Source of the DNA: Chryseobacterium formosense
GTDB taxonomy: Bacteria > Bacteroidota > Bacteroidia > Flavobacteriales > Weeksellaceae
NCBI RefSeq assembly: GCF_900116415.1
Contig: NZ_FPAP01000002.1
Span: forward strand, 1,112,891 to 1,176,890
Reading direction: 5' to 3'
DNA length: 64,000 nucleotides
Every line of letters starts with the position of its first letter. Position 1 is the stretch's first letter. This document shows positions 8,451-16,981 of this stretch, piece after piece. A program made the position numbers and the translations under genes. Below the pieces are notes generated by a model. That model saw nothing but the letters and a program-made list of their open reading frames with translations. It had not been told where the DNA came from and ran no database searches.

Positions 8451-9023
8451 TTATCGGTTTTTTCTGCAAATAAATACAGCTCCAAAAACAGCGATTGCCA
8501 AAACCAAAACATACATGATCCCTTCTTTAGATTCAAGGCTTTTTATTTCAGCTTTTTTGATTTTTCTTTTTGTTGAAATGGGCTTGTATTTTTTCGTTTT
8601 CTCGTCGTATTTCAGGAAAACGGTACTGTCGATGTCATTCTGGAAGTTGTACTTTTCTTTAAGCGTTTTCTTCATGGTTTCAATATTCCTGTCTGAAAAA
8701 ACGCGATGGTTGTAAACGGTATCTCTTCCGGGTTTCCATTTTTCGGAAATATCAAAATCTGTCATTTTGCAAGTTTTGGAAGTTACAATTACACTTTTAT
8801 CATCGTCGATGATAATGACGCTGTCTAACCTCGAAGAGGTAACATATCTTTCAGGCCTTATTCCAAGATTTGAATAATTGGTGTTGTAGCTGTTTTCTAT
8901 GATACTGTTTTCAAAATATTTCATATCTCCGCTGTGACTTTTAAAGGAGATTAATTTGGTCTGAGCATTAATCTGAGCAGTAGGAAATAGTAGCATAACC
9001 GCTAAAAAAGATAAATTTTTCAT
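8451..9023 (-). CDS. Exported protein with C-terminal membrane anchor, unknown function
   Basis: 190 residues. The start at 9023 gives a clean signal peptide (MKNLSFLAVMLLFPTAQINA); an upstream in-frame ATG at 9125 would bury it and overlap the regulatory site. The middle is a soluble beta/alpha region (S-R-L-D-S-V-I-I-I-D-D-D-K). The C-terminus has one hydrophobic helix, YVLVLAIAVFGAVFIC, followed by RKNR, so the protein is probably anchored with its bulk in the periplasm. I do not recognise the family. It is the first gene of the unit containing the DoxX-like protein and carries the third LytTR-type site 61-89 bp upstream, between it and the sensor kinase. Confidence 0.7.
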   Translation of the reverse strand: MKNLSFLAVMLLFPTAQINAQTKLISFKSHSGDMKYFENSIIENSYNTNYSNLGIRPERYVTSSRLDSVIIIDDDKSVIVTSKTCKMTDFDISEKWKPGRDTVYNHRVFSDRNIETMKKTLKEKYNFQNDIDSTVFLKYDEKTKKYKPISTKRKIKKAEIKSLESKEGIMYVLVLAIAVFGAVFICRKNR

Positions 9024-9047
9024 GAGAATTAAGTTTAAATGATACTG

Positions 9048-9149
9048 CAAACTTAGCTTCATACTCACAATTAGATGAGGTAAACTTGGTAAAGCTAATC
9101 TTTCACTTGGTGAATCGTTTTTCATACTTCATATATATGTATATCTTTG
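9048..9149. promoter_or_regulatory. Divergent promoter region with putative LytTR site 3
   Basis: Direct repeats ACTTGGTA (9084-9091) and ACTTGGTG (9105-9112), 21 bp apart. On the minus strand TAAGTTTG (9055-9048) is a perfect Bacteroidota -7 box 29 bp from the site. On the plus strand TATCTTTG (9142-9149) is a perfect -7 box 30 bp from the other edge, only 4 bp before the kinase ATG, implying a very short or absent leader. The site is thus equidistant from both promoters and could control the target operon and autoregulate the kinase/regulator operon. Confidence 0.65.
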
Positions 9150-9153
9150 TTTT

Positions 9154-10941
9154 ATGAAATTTATCAGGCTTTTTGTGTTTGTTCTTTTATTGTTTTTTGC
9201 GAATAACTTGTATTCGCAGAGCAGTCGAGATACAAAAGAAATTGTAGCTGAAACTTCCAAGCTTAAGAAAGCAGTCGACACCAAAAACGAATCCGCAGAA
9301 GCTGATTCTTATTACAATATTGGCGAAACCTATTTTAATAGTGGAAATTTCCCGAAAAGTGAAGAATATTTCATCAAATCAAAAGGTATTTACGAAAAAC
9401 TTAATGATAAAAAGAACCTTGAGAAGGTTACCCGAAAACTTGCGCAGTCTCAGGAAAGTCAGAATAAGCTGAAAGATGCGGTTTCAAATTATGAAAGCGC
9501 TTCGAAAATAGGCTATTCTAAAGCAAGCAAAAAGATGAACTCTAATGATGCTTCAAGAGTTGCAGCACCTTCCGTAAGCCAAAAAGAAGAAGCCATACGA
9601 AGCAATCTTGTCATTAGTGAAAAAGAAAATAATAAGGAAGATCTTGCTGCCGGTTATAGCCAAATGGCGGAAGTGAATATTGAAAATAAAAATATTCCTA
9701 AAGCTGAAGAAAACCTTAATACTGCCTATAAAATATCAAAAGAAGAAGCGCCTCAACAAGCTTTGGCAATCAATCAGAAATTAACGAATCTGTACGTTGA
9801 AAACAAAAATTTTGACAAAGCTATTGAAGCCAAAAAATCTGTTCTGAAAGAAGATTTTGTGAAAGAAAACTCACAGAAAAAAGTGGAGCAGATTCAGGAG
9901 CTCGCAGAAATTTATATCAAAAAAAACGATCCTAAAGAAGCCATTGTTTTATTCAAAAATGCTTATGACATTGCTTTGCAAAAAGGTCATACCCTCGAAG
10001 CTCAAAAAAGTGTTCAAAAACTCGATAGTTTGTATCAGGATTCAGAAAATATTGATGCTTCGGTCAAGTTATACCGTGATTTTTTAGGAAAACTTCCTGA
10101 TCTCGTTTCAAAAGACAGAAGCTTAACAGATAATAAAATACTGGAAGATACCGAACAGAAAATTCAACAGCTCGAACAGGAAAAAAAGCTGAAAGACGAA
10201 CTCATTCGCAAGAAAAATCTGTTCAATTATAGTTTGATTGGAGCTTTGATAGTATTGATTGGGCTAATATTTTTCATTTTCAGAACCCTTAAAAAAGTTC
10301 AGGTCAAAAATAAAAAAATAGCATTGCAATCTCTTCGTCGGGAGATGAATCCGCATTTTATTTTCAATAGTTTGAATTCGGTTAATCATTTTATATCAAC
10401 CAATAATGAATTGGAAGCCAATCAATATTTAACCAAATTTTCAAAATTAATGCGTGGTGTGATGGAAAATTCTACGGAAGATTTCATTCCGTTTCAGCAG
10501 GAATTAGATTTACTTCAGAATTATTTGGCTTTAGAAAAAACACGTTTCGCTGATAAATTTGATTATGAAATTGAAGTTGATGAAAGTTTAAATACTCAAA
10601 GTCTGAAAGTTCCGGGAATGCTCATTCAGCCTTTTCTTGAAAATGCAATCTGGCACGGTTTAAGATACCGAACTGAAAAAGGTTTTTTAAGTTTAAAATT
10701 TGAAAAAAATAAAGATTCTCTGAATATTTTCATCGAAGACAACGGAATCGGCATTGAAGAAAGTAAGAAACAGAAAACCGAGCATCAGAAATCCCGAAAA
10801 GGCCGCGGAATGAAAAATACGCTGGAAAGAATTGCCTTATTGAATGATTTGTACAAACAAAATATCGAATGCAGAATCACCGATAAAAAAGATTCACAAG
10901 GTGTTTTTGTTGAGATTTCATATAAATTAATCAATAGCTAA
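9154..10941 (+). CDS. TPR-containing LytS-type sensor histidine kinase
   Basis: A 595-residue membrane sensor. Signal peptide MKFIRLFVFVLLLFFANNLYS, periplasmic TPR-like helical repeats at about 40-330 (YYNIGETYFNSGNFPKSEEYF and similar), coiled coil 330-350, one membrane helix at about 355-375 (YSLIGALIVLIGLIFFIF), then a His_kinase (PF06580) domain with REMNPHFIFNSLNSV; the phospho-acceptor is His401. The ATPase part has QPFLENAIWHGL (N box), EDNGIG and GRGMKNTLERI. It is followed 30 bp later by the LytTR regulator, its evident partner. The extracytoplasmic TPRs suggest it senses a protein or envelope state; the ligand is unknown. Confidence 0.9.
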   Translation: MKFIRLFVFVLLLFFANNLYSQSSRDTKEIVAETSKLKKAVDTKNESAEADSYYNIGETYFNSGNFPKSEEYFIKSKGIYEKLNDKKNLEKVTRKLAQSQESQNKLKDAVSNYESASKIGYSKASKKMNSNDASRVAAPSVSQKEEAIRSNLVISEKENNKEDLAAGYSQMAEVNIENKNIPKAEENLNTAYKISKEEAPQQALAINQKLTNLYVENKNFDKAIEAKKSVLKEDFVKENSQKKVEQIQELAEIYIKKNDPKEAIVLFKNAYDIALQKGHTLEAQKSVQKLDSLYQDSENIDASVKLYRDFLGKLPDLVSKDRSLTDNKILEDTEQKIQQLEQEKKLKDELIRKKNLFNYSLIGALIVLIGLIFFIFRTLKKVQVKNKKIALQSLRREMNPHFIFNSLNSVNHFISTNNELEANQYLTKFSKLMRGVMENSTEDFIPFQQELDLLQNYLALEKTRFADKFDYEIEVDESLNTQSLKVPGMLIQPFLENAIWHGLRYRTEKGFLSLKFEKNKDSLNIFIEDNGIGIEESKKQKTEHQKSRKGRGMKNTLERIALLNDLYKQNIECRITDKKDSQGVFVEISYKLINS

Positions 10942-10971
10942 ACCTCAAACTTAATCTCAACCTCAAATAAT

Positions 10972-11706
10972 ATGAAAATAAAATCTGTAATCGTAGACGA
11001 CGAAGTTATTGCAAGAGAAGTTCTTAGGAATTATCTCACAAAATACTGTCCGCAAATTGAGATTTTGGGTGAAGCAGAAAATATAAAAGAAGCCGTTCCT
11101 CTGATTGCTGAAAAGCAACCGCAACTCGTTTTCTTAGATGTTGAAATGCCTTTCGGAAACGCTTTTGATGTGCTGGAAGCGACCAAAGAATTTTCATACG
11201 AAACTATTTTTATCACAGCGTTTTCGCAGTATTCTTTACAGGCTCTGAATAAGTCGGCGAGTTACTATATCTTGAAACCTATCGATATTCAGGAATTGAT
11301 TTTGGCGGTCAATAAAGTTGCTGAAAGCATCGAAAAGAAGGAAGAACTCAACCGAAATAAAATCCTCCTCGAAAATTTAAAATTAAAACCCGAAAAACAA
11401 CAACTGATTCTTCCAACTTTACAGGGTTTTGATGTCGTGAAAACCGAAGATATTGTAAGACTTCAGGCGGACGGAAATTTTACTCAAGTCTATCTCACAG
11501 ACGGTTCCAAGAAAATGGTCTGCCGATTTTTGAAGCATTTTGATGATCTTTTAGAAAATCCTTTCGTTCGGGTTCACCGCTCTCACATCATCAACACTGC
11601 TTTTGTGAAATCTTACCACAAAAGCGGAACGGCAACACTTTCCGATGATACTGAAATTGAAGTTTCGGGAAGTTTTAAAGACCAGTTTCTGAAAGTTTTT
11701 AACTAA
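10972..11706 (+). CDS. LytTR-family response regulator
   Basis: A 244-residue two-component regulator. Receiver domain at residues 1-120 with acidic pocket V-D-D-E (Asp9/Asp10), phosphorylation site Asp56 in VFLDVEMPF, the Thr/Ser switch FITAFSQYS and Lys in YILKPID. The C-terminal LytTR DNA-binding domain (about 140-244) shows L-Q-A-D-G-N-F-T-Q-V-Y and FVRVHRSHIINTAFV, the classic signature. It is the partner of the kinase just upstream. LytTR proteins bind paired direct repeats about 21 bp apart, exactly the layout found at 6243, 7267 and 9084, so those three promoters are its probable targets. Confidence 0.92.
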   Translation: MKIKSVIVDDEVIAREVLRNYLTKYCPQIEILGEAENIKEAVPLIAEKQPQLVFLDVEMPFGNAFDVLEATKEFSYETIFITAFSQYSLQALNKSASYYILKPIDIQELILAVNKVAESIEKKEELNRNKILLENLKLKPEKQQLILPTLQGFDVVKTEDIVRLQADGNFTQVYLTDGSKKMVCRFLKHFDDLLENPFVRVHRSHIINTAFVKSYHKSGTATLSDDTEIEVSGSFKDQFLKVFN

Positions 11707-11713
11707 AAATTTA

Positions 11714-11841
11714 TTTAACCATTAAGAACATTTAAGTTGTTAAGTTTTATTAAGGAAAATCAAATAGATTTAATTAGCATCCGCTTAAAGCGAAGCTCAA
11801 CTTAACTTATCTCAATTGCTTAATAAATCTTAATGGTTAAA
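11714..11841. repeat. 128-bp intergenic palindromic repeat
   Basis: Outer arms TTTAACCATTAAGA (11714-11727) and TCTTAATGGTTAAA (11828-11841) are a perfect 14-bp inverted repeat, with further imperfect pairing (TTAAGTTGTTAAG against CTTAACTT) inside. No coding potential. It fills most of the gap between the regulator and the lipocalin and could act as a terminator-like structure. Confidence 0.55.
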
Positions 11842-11892
11842 AATTAAAAGGCATCATTTTTGAATTTTTCATGATATACAAATTACAATATT

Positions 11893-12432
11893 ATGAGAAC
11901 CTTATATAAAATCGCCATTCCGGTTTCTTTAGGTATTTTAGGATTAATTATACTCAATTCTTGCTCAGTTGGAATTCCGAAAGAAGCAACAGCTGTGAAA
12001 AATTTCAATTCAGATAAGTATCTTGGAAAATGGTACGAAATTGCCCGTTTCGATTATAAGTTTGAGCGGAATATGGATAATGTAACGGCAGATTATTCTC
12101 AAAATCCAGACGGAACCATTAAAGTTCAGAACAGAGGGTACAATTACGTGAAAAAAGAATGGAAAGAATCGATTGGTGAAGCAAGATTTGTAAACGATAA
12201 ATCGGAAGCTAGACTGAAAGTTTCATTCTTTAAACCGATTTGGGCAGGTTATAATGTGATTGATATTGATGATGATTATCAGTATGCTTTGATAGTCGGA
12301 AACAGCACAAAATACATCTGGATTCTATCCCGAACTAAAGAGATTCCTGAAAGCATCAAACAAAGATTTTTAGCAAAAGCTCAGAAAATAGGTTACAATA
12401 CTGATGATTTGATTTGGGTAAAACATGATTAA
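11893..12432 (+). CDS. blc: Lipocalin family lipoprotein (Blc-like)
   Basis: 179 residues with a lipoprotein signal peptide; the lipobox LNSC places the acylated Cys at residue 24. The first lipocalin motif is YLGKWYEIARFD (G45-x-W47), followed by the beta barrel with RFVNDKSEARLKVSFFKPIWAGYNVIDID and the third motif YALIVGNSTKYIWILSR. Length and motifs match bacterial lipocalin Blc, an outer-membrane lipoprotein that binds fatty acids or lysophospholipids. Stands alone between two palindromic repeats. Confidence 0.9.
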   Translation: MRTLYKIAIPVSLGILGLIILNSCSVGIPKEATAVKNFNSDKYLGKWYEIARFDYKFERNMDNVTADYSQNPDGTIKVQNRGYNYVKKEWKESIGEARFVNDKSEARLKVSFFKPIWAGYNVIDIDDDYQYALIVGNSTKYIWILSRTKEIPESIKQRFLAKAQKIGYNTDDLIWVKHD

Positions 12433-12434
12433 TA

Positions 12435-12546
12435 GTCATTGCGAGAAGCGTAGCGACGAAGCAATCCCCAAAATATACATACAATTTGTCATTCTGACGA
12501 AGTAAGAATCTATTTTATTGTAGAAATTCCTTCGTCAGAATGACAA
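12435..12546. repeat. Dispersed repeat with perfect 17-bp inverted repeat
   Basis: The left part, GTCATTGCGAGAAGCGTAGC.. (12435-12466), is a widespread intergenic repeat word in Bacteroidota. The right part holds TTGTCATTCTGACGAAG (12486-12502) and its exact complement at 12530-12546, with a 27-bp loop. It sits between two convergent genes and probably also serves as a bidirectional terminator. Confidence 0.7.
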
Positions 12547-12556
12547 GCTTTACGTT

Positions 12557-13039
12557 TTAATTCATATTCAAACTTTTATACTCTTTCCACTCCTCAAAAC
12601 GATGGTCAATAATCTGTTTCATCAGATCATAGTTTTCGTAAGTGTCTTCAATATGATAAAAAGTTTCATATTCAAAATCGCTTTCTTCGGCAATACTGTC
12701 AAAAAGATTGATATAATCGGTAGCAAACGAACTGTATCTATTTCCAAAATCGGTTTCATCTACATAATAATCTTTGGCAAAATCGTTTCCTAAATCATTC
12801 AGATCGTATTCGGAAAATTTTCCGTCCATAGAATCGATAATCAATTCTGCGCCGGTAATTTCTCTTTTTTTTAGTTTTTCAATTTCTTCTTCGGCATCCT
12901 CTTTAAATTCTTCAGAAACAAAATTTCTTTCAATGCACCAGTTGAGAAACATTCCTGTATGTGTTGCTCCGTTTTTTTTAGGCAATTCTTCAGGGAAATC
13001 ACCTCCGTAATGCCATGAAGCATCATCATATTTAGACAT
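12557..13039 (-). CDS. Acidic cytosolic protein, DUF7832-like
   Basis: 160 residues, strongly acidic, no signal peptide or membrane segment. The N-terminus MSKYDDASWHYGGDFPEELP with following THTGMFLNWCIE is a conserved block I associate with the DUF7832 family, found in diverse bacteria, sometimes near toxin-immunity loci. The C-terminal half is aromatic and acidic (FEYETFYHIEDTYENYD). Function unknown. The DUF name is recalled, not searched. Monocistronic, convergent with the lipocalin gene. Confidence 0.6.
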   Translation of the reverse strand: MSKYDDASWHYGGDFPEELPKKNGATHTGMFLNWCIERNFVSEEFKEDAEEEIEKLKKREITGAELIIDSMDGKFSEYDLNDLGNDFAKDYYVDETDFGNRYSSFATDYINLFDSIAEESDFEYETFYHIEDTYENYDLMKQIIDHRFEEWKEYKSLNMN

Positions 13040-13159
13040 AAATTTATTTTAATTATAGTTTCAGACAGTAGGGTTCAAAGATATAAAAAATGGTTTTCTT
13101 TTGTTCACTACACAGAATTTTCCGTCATTTGTAAAGAATTTTTTTTCGAAAATAATTAT

Positions 13160-14410
13160 ATGAAAAACGCAGTTCTTATCACCATTGGTGACGAAATTCT
13201 TTCAGGAAATACCGTTGACACCAATTCAAATTTCATTGCAAACGAACTTAAAAATATAGGCATAAAAGTTTCTCAGATTTTCACCATTTCAGACGAAATC
13301 GACATTATTAAAAGTACATTGAAATCTGCTTTTGAGATTGGGGATTTGGTGATCACAACTGGTGGTTTGGGTCCGACAAGAGATGACAGAACCAAAAAAG
13401 CTCTGGCTGAATTTTTTGATGATGAAATTGCTTTGGATAAGGTTACTTTTGAGCATCTTAAAGCCTATATGGAAAAGCGTGGCCGAATTGAAATTCTGGA
13501 AAGAAACCGCGAACAGGCTTTTGTTCCGACGAAATCCGTTGTTTTTCAAAACCATTACGGAACAGCACCTTGCATGATGATGCAGAACGGAGAAAAACTG
13601 TCTTTCAGTTTACCCGGCGTTCCTTACGAAGTGAAACCGTTAATTAAAGACCAGATTATTCCTTATTTAAAAGAAAAATTCAGTCTGAATTATATTTCTA
13701 CGAGAATTGTTTCTGTTGTTGGGATTCCCGAAAGTATTTTAGCTGATAAAATTGAAGAATGGGAATTGGCGTTACCTGAAAATATGGCTTTATCTTATCT
13801 TCCTGTAGGGACAAGAGTGAAATTGAGATTAGCAGCAACCGGAGAAAACGAACAGTTTTTACAAATTCAGCTTGAAAATCAGATTCAGAAATTATTTCCG
13901 ATTATTGGTGAAAATATTATTGCCACCGATGAAGATAAAATTGAAAAGATTTTAGCAGAAATTCTGAATGAAAAAGAATTAACGATCTCAACATCAGAAA
14001 GTTGCACTGGCGGAGAGTTGGCGAAATTACTGACTTCAAATTCAGGCAGTTCGAAATATTTTATCGGCGGCATTGTAGCATATGCAACGGAAAAAAAAGT
14101 TGATATTTTAAATGTTTCAGAAGGCACGATCGAACGTTTTACGGTGGTGAGCGAAGAAGTGGCAAGAGAAATGGCAGAAGGTTGTCAGAATCTTTTTAAA
14201 ACAGATATTTCACTTTCTACAACAGGAGTGGCAGGTCCCGGAAAAGGAGAGGACGGAAAAGATGTAGGAACAGTTTACTACACCATAAGAGTACATAGCA
14301 AATCGGAGACTTTCAAGTTGTATCTTCCGCATCTTGACAGACCGGATTTCGTTTCTTTCGTTTCTCAGAAGGTGATTCAGGATTTGGTAGGGATTTTAAT
14401 TAATAAATAA
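13160..14410 (+). CDS. cinA: CinA-like protein, nicotinamide-nucleotide amidohydrolase
   Basis: 416 residues, the normal length for CinA. The N-terminal MoCF-like domain (1-170) begins ITIGDEILSGNTVDTNSNF and includes ITTGGLGPTRDD. The C-terminal amidohydrolase domain (about 260-416) contains TISTSESCTGGELAKLLTSNSGSS, with the catalytic-serine region, and STTGVAGPG. CinA deamidates NMN in pyridine-nucleotide salvage and the N-terminal domain hydrolyses ADP-ribose. Cytosolic. Alone, with a small AT-rich hairpin after the stop. Confidence 0.93.
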   Translation: MKNAVLITIGDEILSGNTVDTNSNFIANELKNIGIKVSQIFTISDEIDIIKSTLKSAFEIGDLVITTGGLGPTRDDRTKKALAEFFDDEIALDKVTFEHLKAYMEKRGRIEILERNREQAFVPTKSVVFQNHYGTAPCMMMQNGEKLSFSLPGVPYEVKPLIKDQIIPYLKEKFSLNYISTRIVSVVGIPESILADKIEEWELALPENMALSYLPVGTRVKLRLAATGENEQFLQIQLENQIQKLFPIIGENIIATDEDKIEKILAEILNEKELTISTSESCTGGELAKLLTSNSGSSKYFIGGIVAYATEKKVDILNVSEGTIERFTVVSEEVAREMAEGCQNLFKTDISLSTTGVAGPGKGEDGKDVGTVYYTIRVHSKSETFKLYLPHLDRPDFVSFVSQKVIQDLVGILINK

Positions 14411-14448
14411 ATTAATTGTAACAATTAATTTAAATCTTCGTGATCTTT

Positions 14449-14540
14449 TTAAGTGAAATCTAAGATTCGACGTAGTCAAACGCCTTGGCGAACTTAAAAA
14501 CAGGTAGTAGTAAAAAACTTTGTGCACTTTGCGTTTAAAT
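14449..14540. repeat. Intergenic repeat, copy A (CTTTGTG..CTTTGCGTT family)
   Basis: About 90 bp: TTAAGTGAAAT, then AAACGCCTTGGCGAAC, then AACTTTGTGCACTTTGCGTT. The same order of words recurs at 22838-22947. It lies in the 308-bp gap between cinA and the first M13 peptidase; the rest of that gap (14541-14718) is AT-rich with no gene that I can see. Confidence 0.6.
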
Positions 14541-14718
14541 TATTCATAGCTTTTCCGAAAATTGAATTTTAAAATAAATTAACTTTCCCGTAACAAAATT
14601 TAAATTAAATATACATATTGTATAAATTATTATTACAATGAAATCGCTGTGATTATTAGTGAATGAAAAGTCACCAATTACGGCGGTTGCATAAGACCCT
14701 AAAAATAAAAAGTTTCTT

Positions 14719-16773
14719 ATGAAAAAACTAACGCTTTCTTTGTTTTTATTGGCAGGAGTTTGTTCGCAAAACACGCTGAACGCTCAGGCTAAATCTGCTA
14801 AAACAGCAACTACAGGAGATAAAGGTTTAGACATCAGTCTGATGGATAAATCGGTTCGCCCACAAGACGATTTCTATAATTATGTGAGCGGAACATGGAT
14901 GAAAACGGCAAAAATCCCTTCGGATAAGCCAACTTGGGGAAGTTTCAATAAACTTGCTGATGATACGGATAATAATTCCATGACGATTTTAAACTCGCTT
15001 CTGAAAGATAAATTCAAAGACGGAAGTGAAGGTAAAAAAATTCAGGACCTGTACGCTTCTTATATGAATCTTCAGAAAAGAAATACGGACGGGATAAAAC
15101 CTATTCAGGATAATATCGATAAAATTGATGCGATCAAAAATCTTTCAGATCTACAAAATTATTTGACTTCTGTAACGAAAGAAGGTGAAAATAACTTCTA
15201 CGGATGGGGCGTTTATGCTGATCTTAAAGATTCTAATATGAATGCTGTTTATCTTGGCGATGCAACATTGGGAATGGGCAGAGATTATTACCAGAAAGAA
15301 GATGCCAAAAATACGGAAGCTCTTGCAGAGTATGAGAAATATGTAGCCTCTATGCTTGAGGAACTTGGCTACAACAATGCTGGAGAAGCTGCAAAAGCAG
15401 TTGTGGAATACGAAAAAACGATTGCCAAAACTTTATTGACGAATGAGCAGAGCCGTGATAATACTTTGCAGTATAATCCTAAAAAATTGATTGAACTGTC
15501 TGAATTGGTTAAAAACGTAGATCTTCCTGCTTATCTGAAAAAAGTTGGAGTAAATTCACAGCTTGTAATCATCGGTGAACTGGGATATTATAAAAGTCTG
15601 GATCAATTAATCAATCAGGAAAATCTTCCCGTGATTAAAGATTATTTGAAATTCCACATGATCAACGGAAGCGCTTCTTATCTCACTGAAAAACTGGGTG
15701 ACAAAAAGTTTGCTTTCTATGGTAAATATTTAAGAGGTCAGCAGGAGCAGAGAGCTTTAAACAAAAGAGGTTTCGAGCTGATCAATGGTTCTTTGGGTGA
15801 AGCTTTCGGTAAATTATATGTTGAAAAATATTTCCCGGCTTCAGCAAAAGCACAGATGGTTGAATTGATCGACTATTTAAAGAAAAGTTTTGCCGTTCAT
15901 ATCAATGGTTTGACATGGATGTCTGATGTAACCAAAGAAAAAGCAATGGCTAAGCTGAATAAGTTCACTGTGAAAGTTGCTTATCCGGATAAATGGAAAG
16001 ATTATTCTAAACTAAATATTGTTCCGGAAGCTAAAGGTGGAAACTTATACTCAAATCTACAGAATATCTCAGAATGGCAATACAATAAGGATTTAGCTAA
16101 AATCGGAAAACCGGTTGATAAAACAGAATGGGGAATGACGCCTCAAACGGTAAATGCATACTACAATCCGGTTTATAACGAAATCGTTTTCCCTGCAGCC
16201 ATTCTTCAGCCGCCTTTCTTCAATCCTCAAGCTGATGCTGCCGTTAATTTTGGTGGAATCGGAGCGGTAATTGGTCACGAAATGAGCCACGGATTTGATG
16301 ATTCTGGAGCACAGTTCGATGCAGACGGAAACTTGGTTGACTGGTGGACTCCTGAAGATAAAGCTAATTTCGAAAAAGCGACAAAAGCTTTAGCCGCTCA
16401 ATACGATAAATATGAGCCGGTAAAAGGAACTTTCGTTAACGGAACGTTCACAAATGGGGAAAATATTGCAGATTTAGGTGGGGTAAACATCGCTTACGAT
16501 GCACTTCAGATGTATCTTAAAGATAAAGGAAATCCTGGATCAATAAGTGGTTATACACAGGATCAGAGATTCTTCCTAAGCTGGGCAACCGTGTGGAGAA
16601 CTTTATCAAGCGAAAAATATATGGTAAACCAAGTGAAAACAGATCCGCATTCTCCTGGATATTTCAGAAGTTTTGGGCCTTTAACCAATGTTGATGCATT
16701 CTACAAAGCATTCGATGTAAAACCTGGTGACAAACTTTACAAAAAGCCGGAAGAAAGAATCAAAATCTGGTAA
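14719..16773 (+). CDS. M13 (neprilysin/PepO) family zinc metallopeptidase, secreted
   Basis: 684 residues with signal peptide MKKLTLSLFLLAGVCSQNTLNA. Zinc site: HEMSH with His520, Glu521, His524; third ligand Glu581 in ENIADLGG, with Asp585. The substrate-binding N-A-Y-Y motif (VNAYYNP) precedes it, and the C-terminus ends R-I-K-I-W, typical of M13. It should cleave peptides in the periplasm or outside the cell. It is followed by a terminator and a second M13 gene 208 bp later, clearly a tandem paralogue; this copy has a Spase I signal while the next has a lipobox. Confidence 0.93.
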   Translation: MKKLTLSLFLLAGVCSQNTLNAQAKSAKTATTGDKGLDISLMDKSVRPQDDFYNYVSGTWMKTAKIPSDKPTWGSFNKLADDTDNNSMTILNSLLKDKFKDGSEGKKIQDLYASYMNLQKRNTDGIKPIQDNIDKIDAIKNLSDLQNYLTSVTKEGENNFYGWGVYADLKDSNMNAVYLGDATLGMGRDYYQKEDAKNTEALAEYEKYVASMLEELGYNNAGEAAKAVVEYEKTIAKTLLTNEQSRDNTLQYNPKKLIELSELVKNVDLPAYLKKVGVNSQLVIIGELGYYKSLDQLINQENLPVIKDYLKFHMINGSASYLTEKLGDKKFAFYGKYLRGQQEQRALNKRGFELINGSLGEAFGKLYVEKYFPASAKAQMVELIDYLKKSFAVHINGLTWMSDVTKEKAMAKLNKFTVKVAYPDKWKDYSKLNIVPEAKGGNLYSNLQNISEWQYNKDLAKIGKPVDKTEWGMTPQTVNAYYNPVYNEIVFPAAILQPPFFNPQADAAVNFGGIGAVIGHEMSHGFDDSGAQFDADGNLVDWWTPEDKANFEKATKALAAQYDKYEPVKGTFVNGTFTNGENIADLGGVNIAYDALQMYLKDKGNPGSISGYTQDQRFFLSWATVWRTLSSEKYMVNQVKTDPHSPGYFRSFGPLTNVDAFYKAFDVKPGDKLYKKPEERIKIW

Positions 16774-16781
16774 TCAATATC

Positions 16782-16810
16782 AAAACCGTTCAGAAATGAG
16801 CGGTTTTTTC
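16782..16810 (+). terminator. Intrinsic terminator of the first M13 gene
   Basis: AAAACCGTTC, loop AGAAAT, GAGCGGTTTT followed by TT. One wobble pair. It lies 8 bp after the stop codon. Confidence 0.8.
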
Positions 16811-16820
16811 ATTCAATAGG

Positions 16821-16879
16821 AACGGGCTTTAGCCCGTTTTCATCATGAAAACATTCCAATGGCTTTAGCCAAAACCTAT
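16821..16879. repeat. GGCTTTAGCC repeat, copy A
   Basis: AACGGGCTTTAGCCCGTT (palindromic, 16821-16838) followed by TGGCTTTAGCCAAAACCTAT (16860-16879). The same pair of words in the same order occurs at 28044-28103, so this is a dispersed intergenic repeat family. Confidence 0.65.
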
Positions 16880-16981
16880 TTTTATTCCTTATTTTCAAAG
16901 GATATTAAAAAATCTTACAAAATAAATTTAACATAAATTCCTATATTTGATCAAACTGTTTTACACATCAAAATTATTTTA

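Noticed and set aside
16625..16650. ACCAAGTGAAAAC resembling the LytTR site
   Set aside because: A single half-site inside the M13 coding sequence, without a second repeat 21 bp away.
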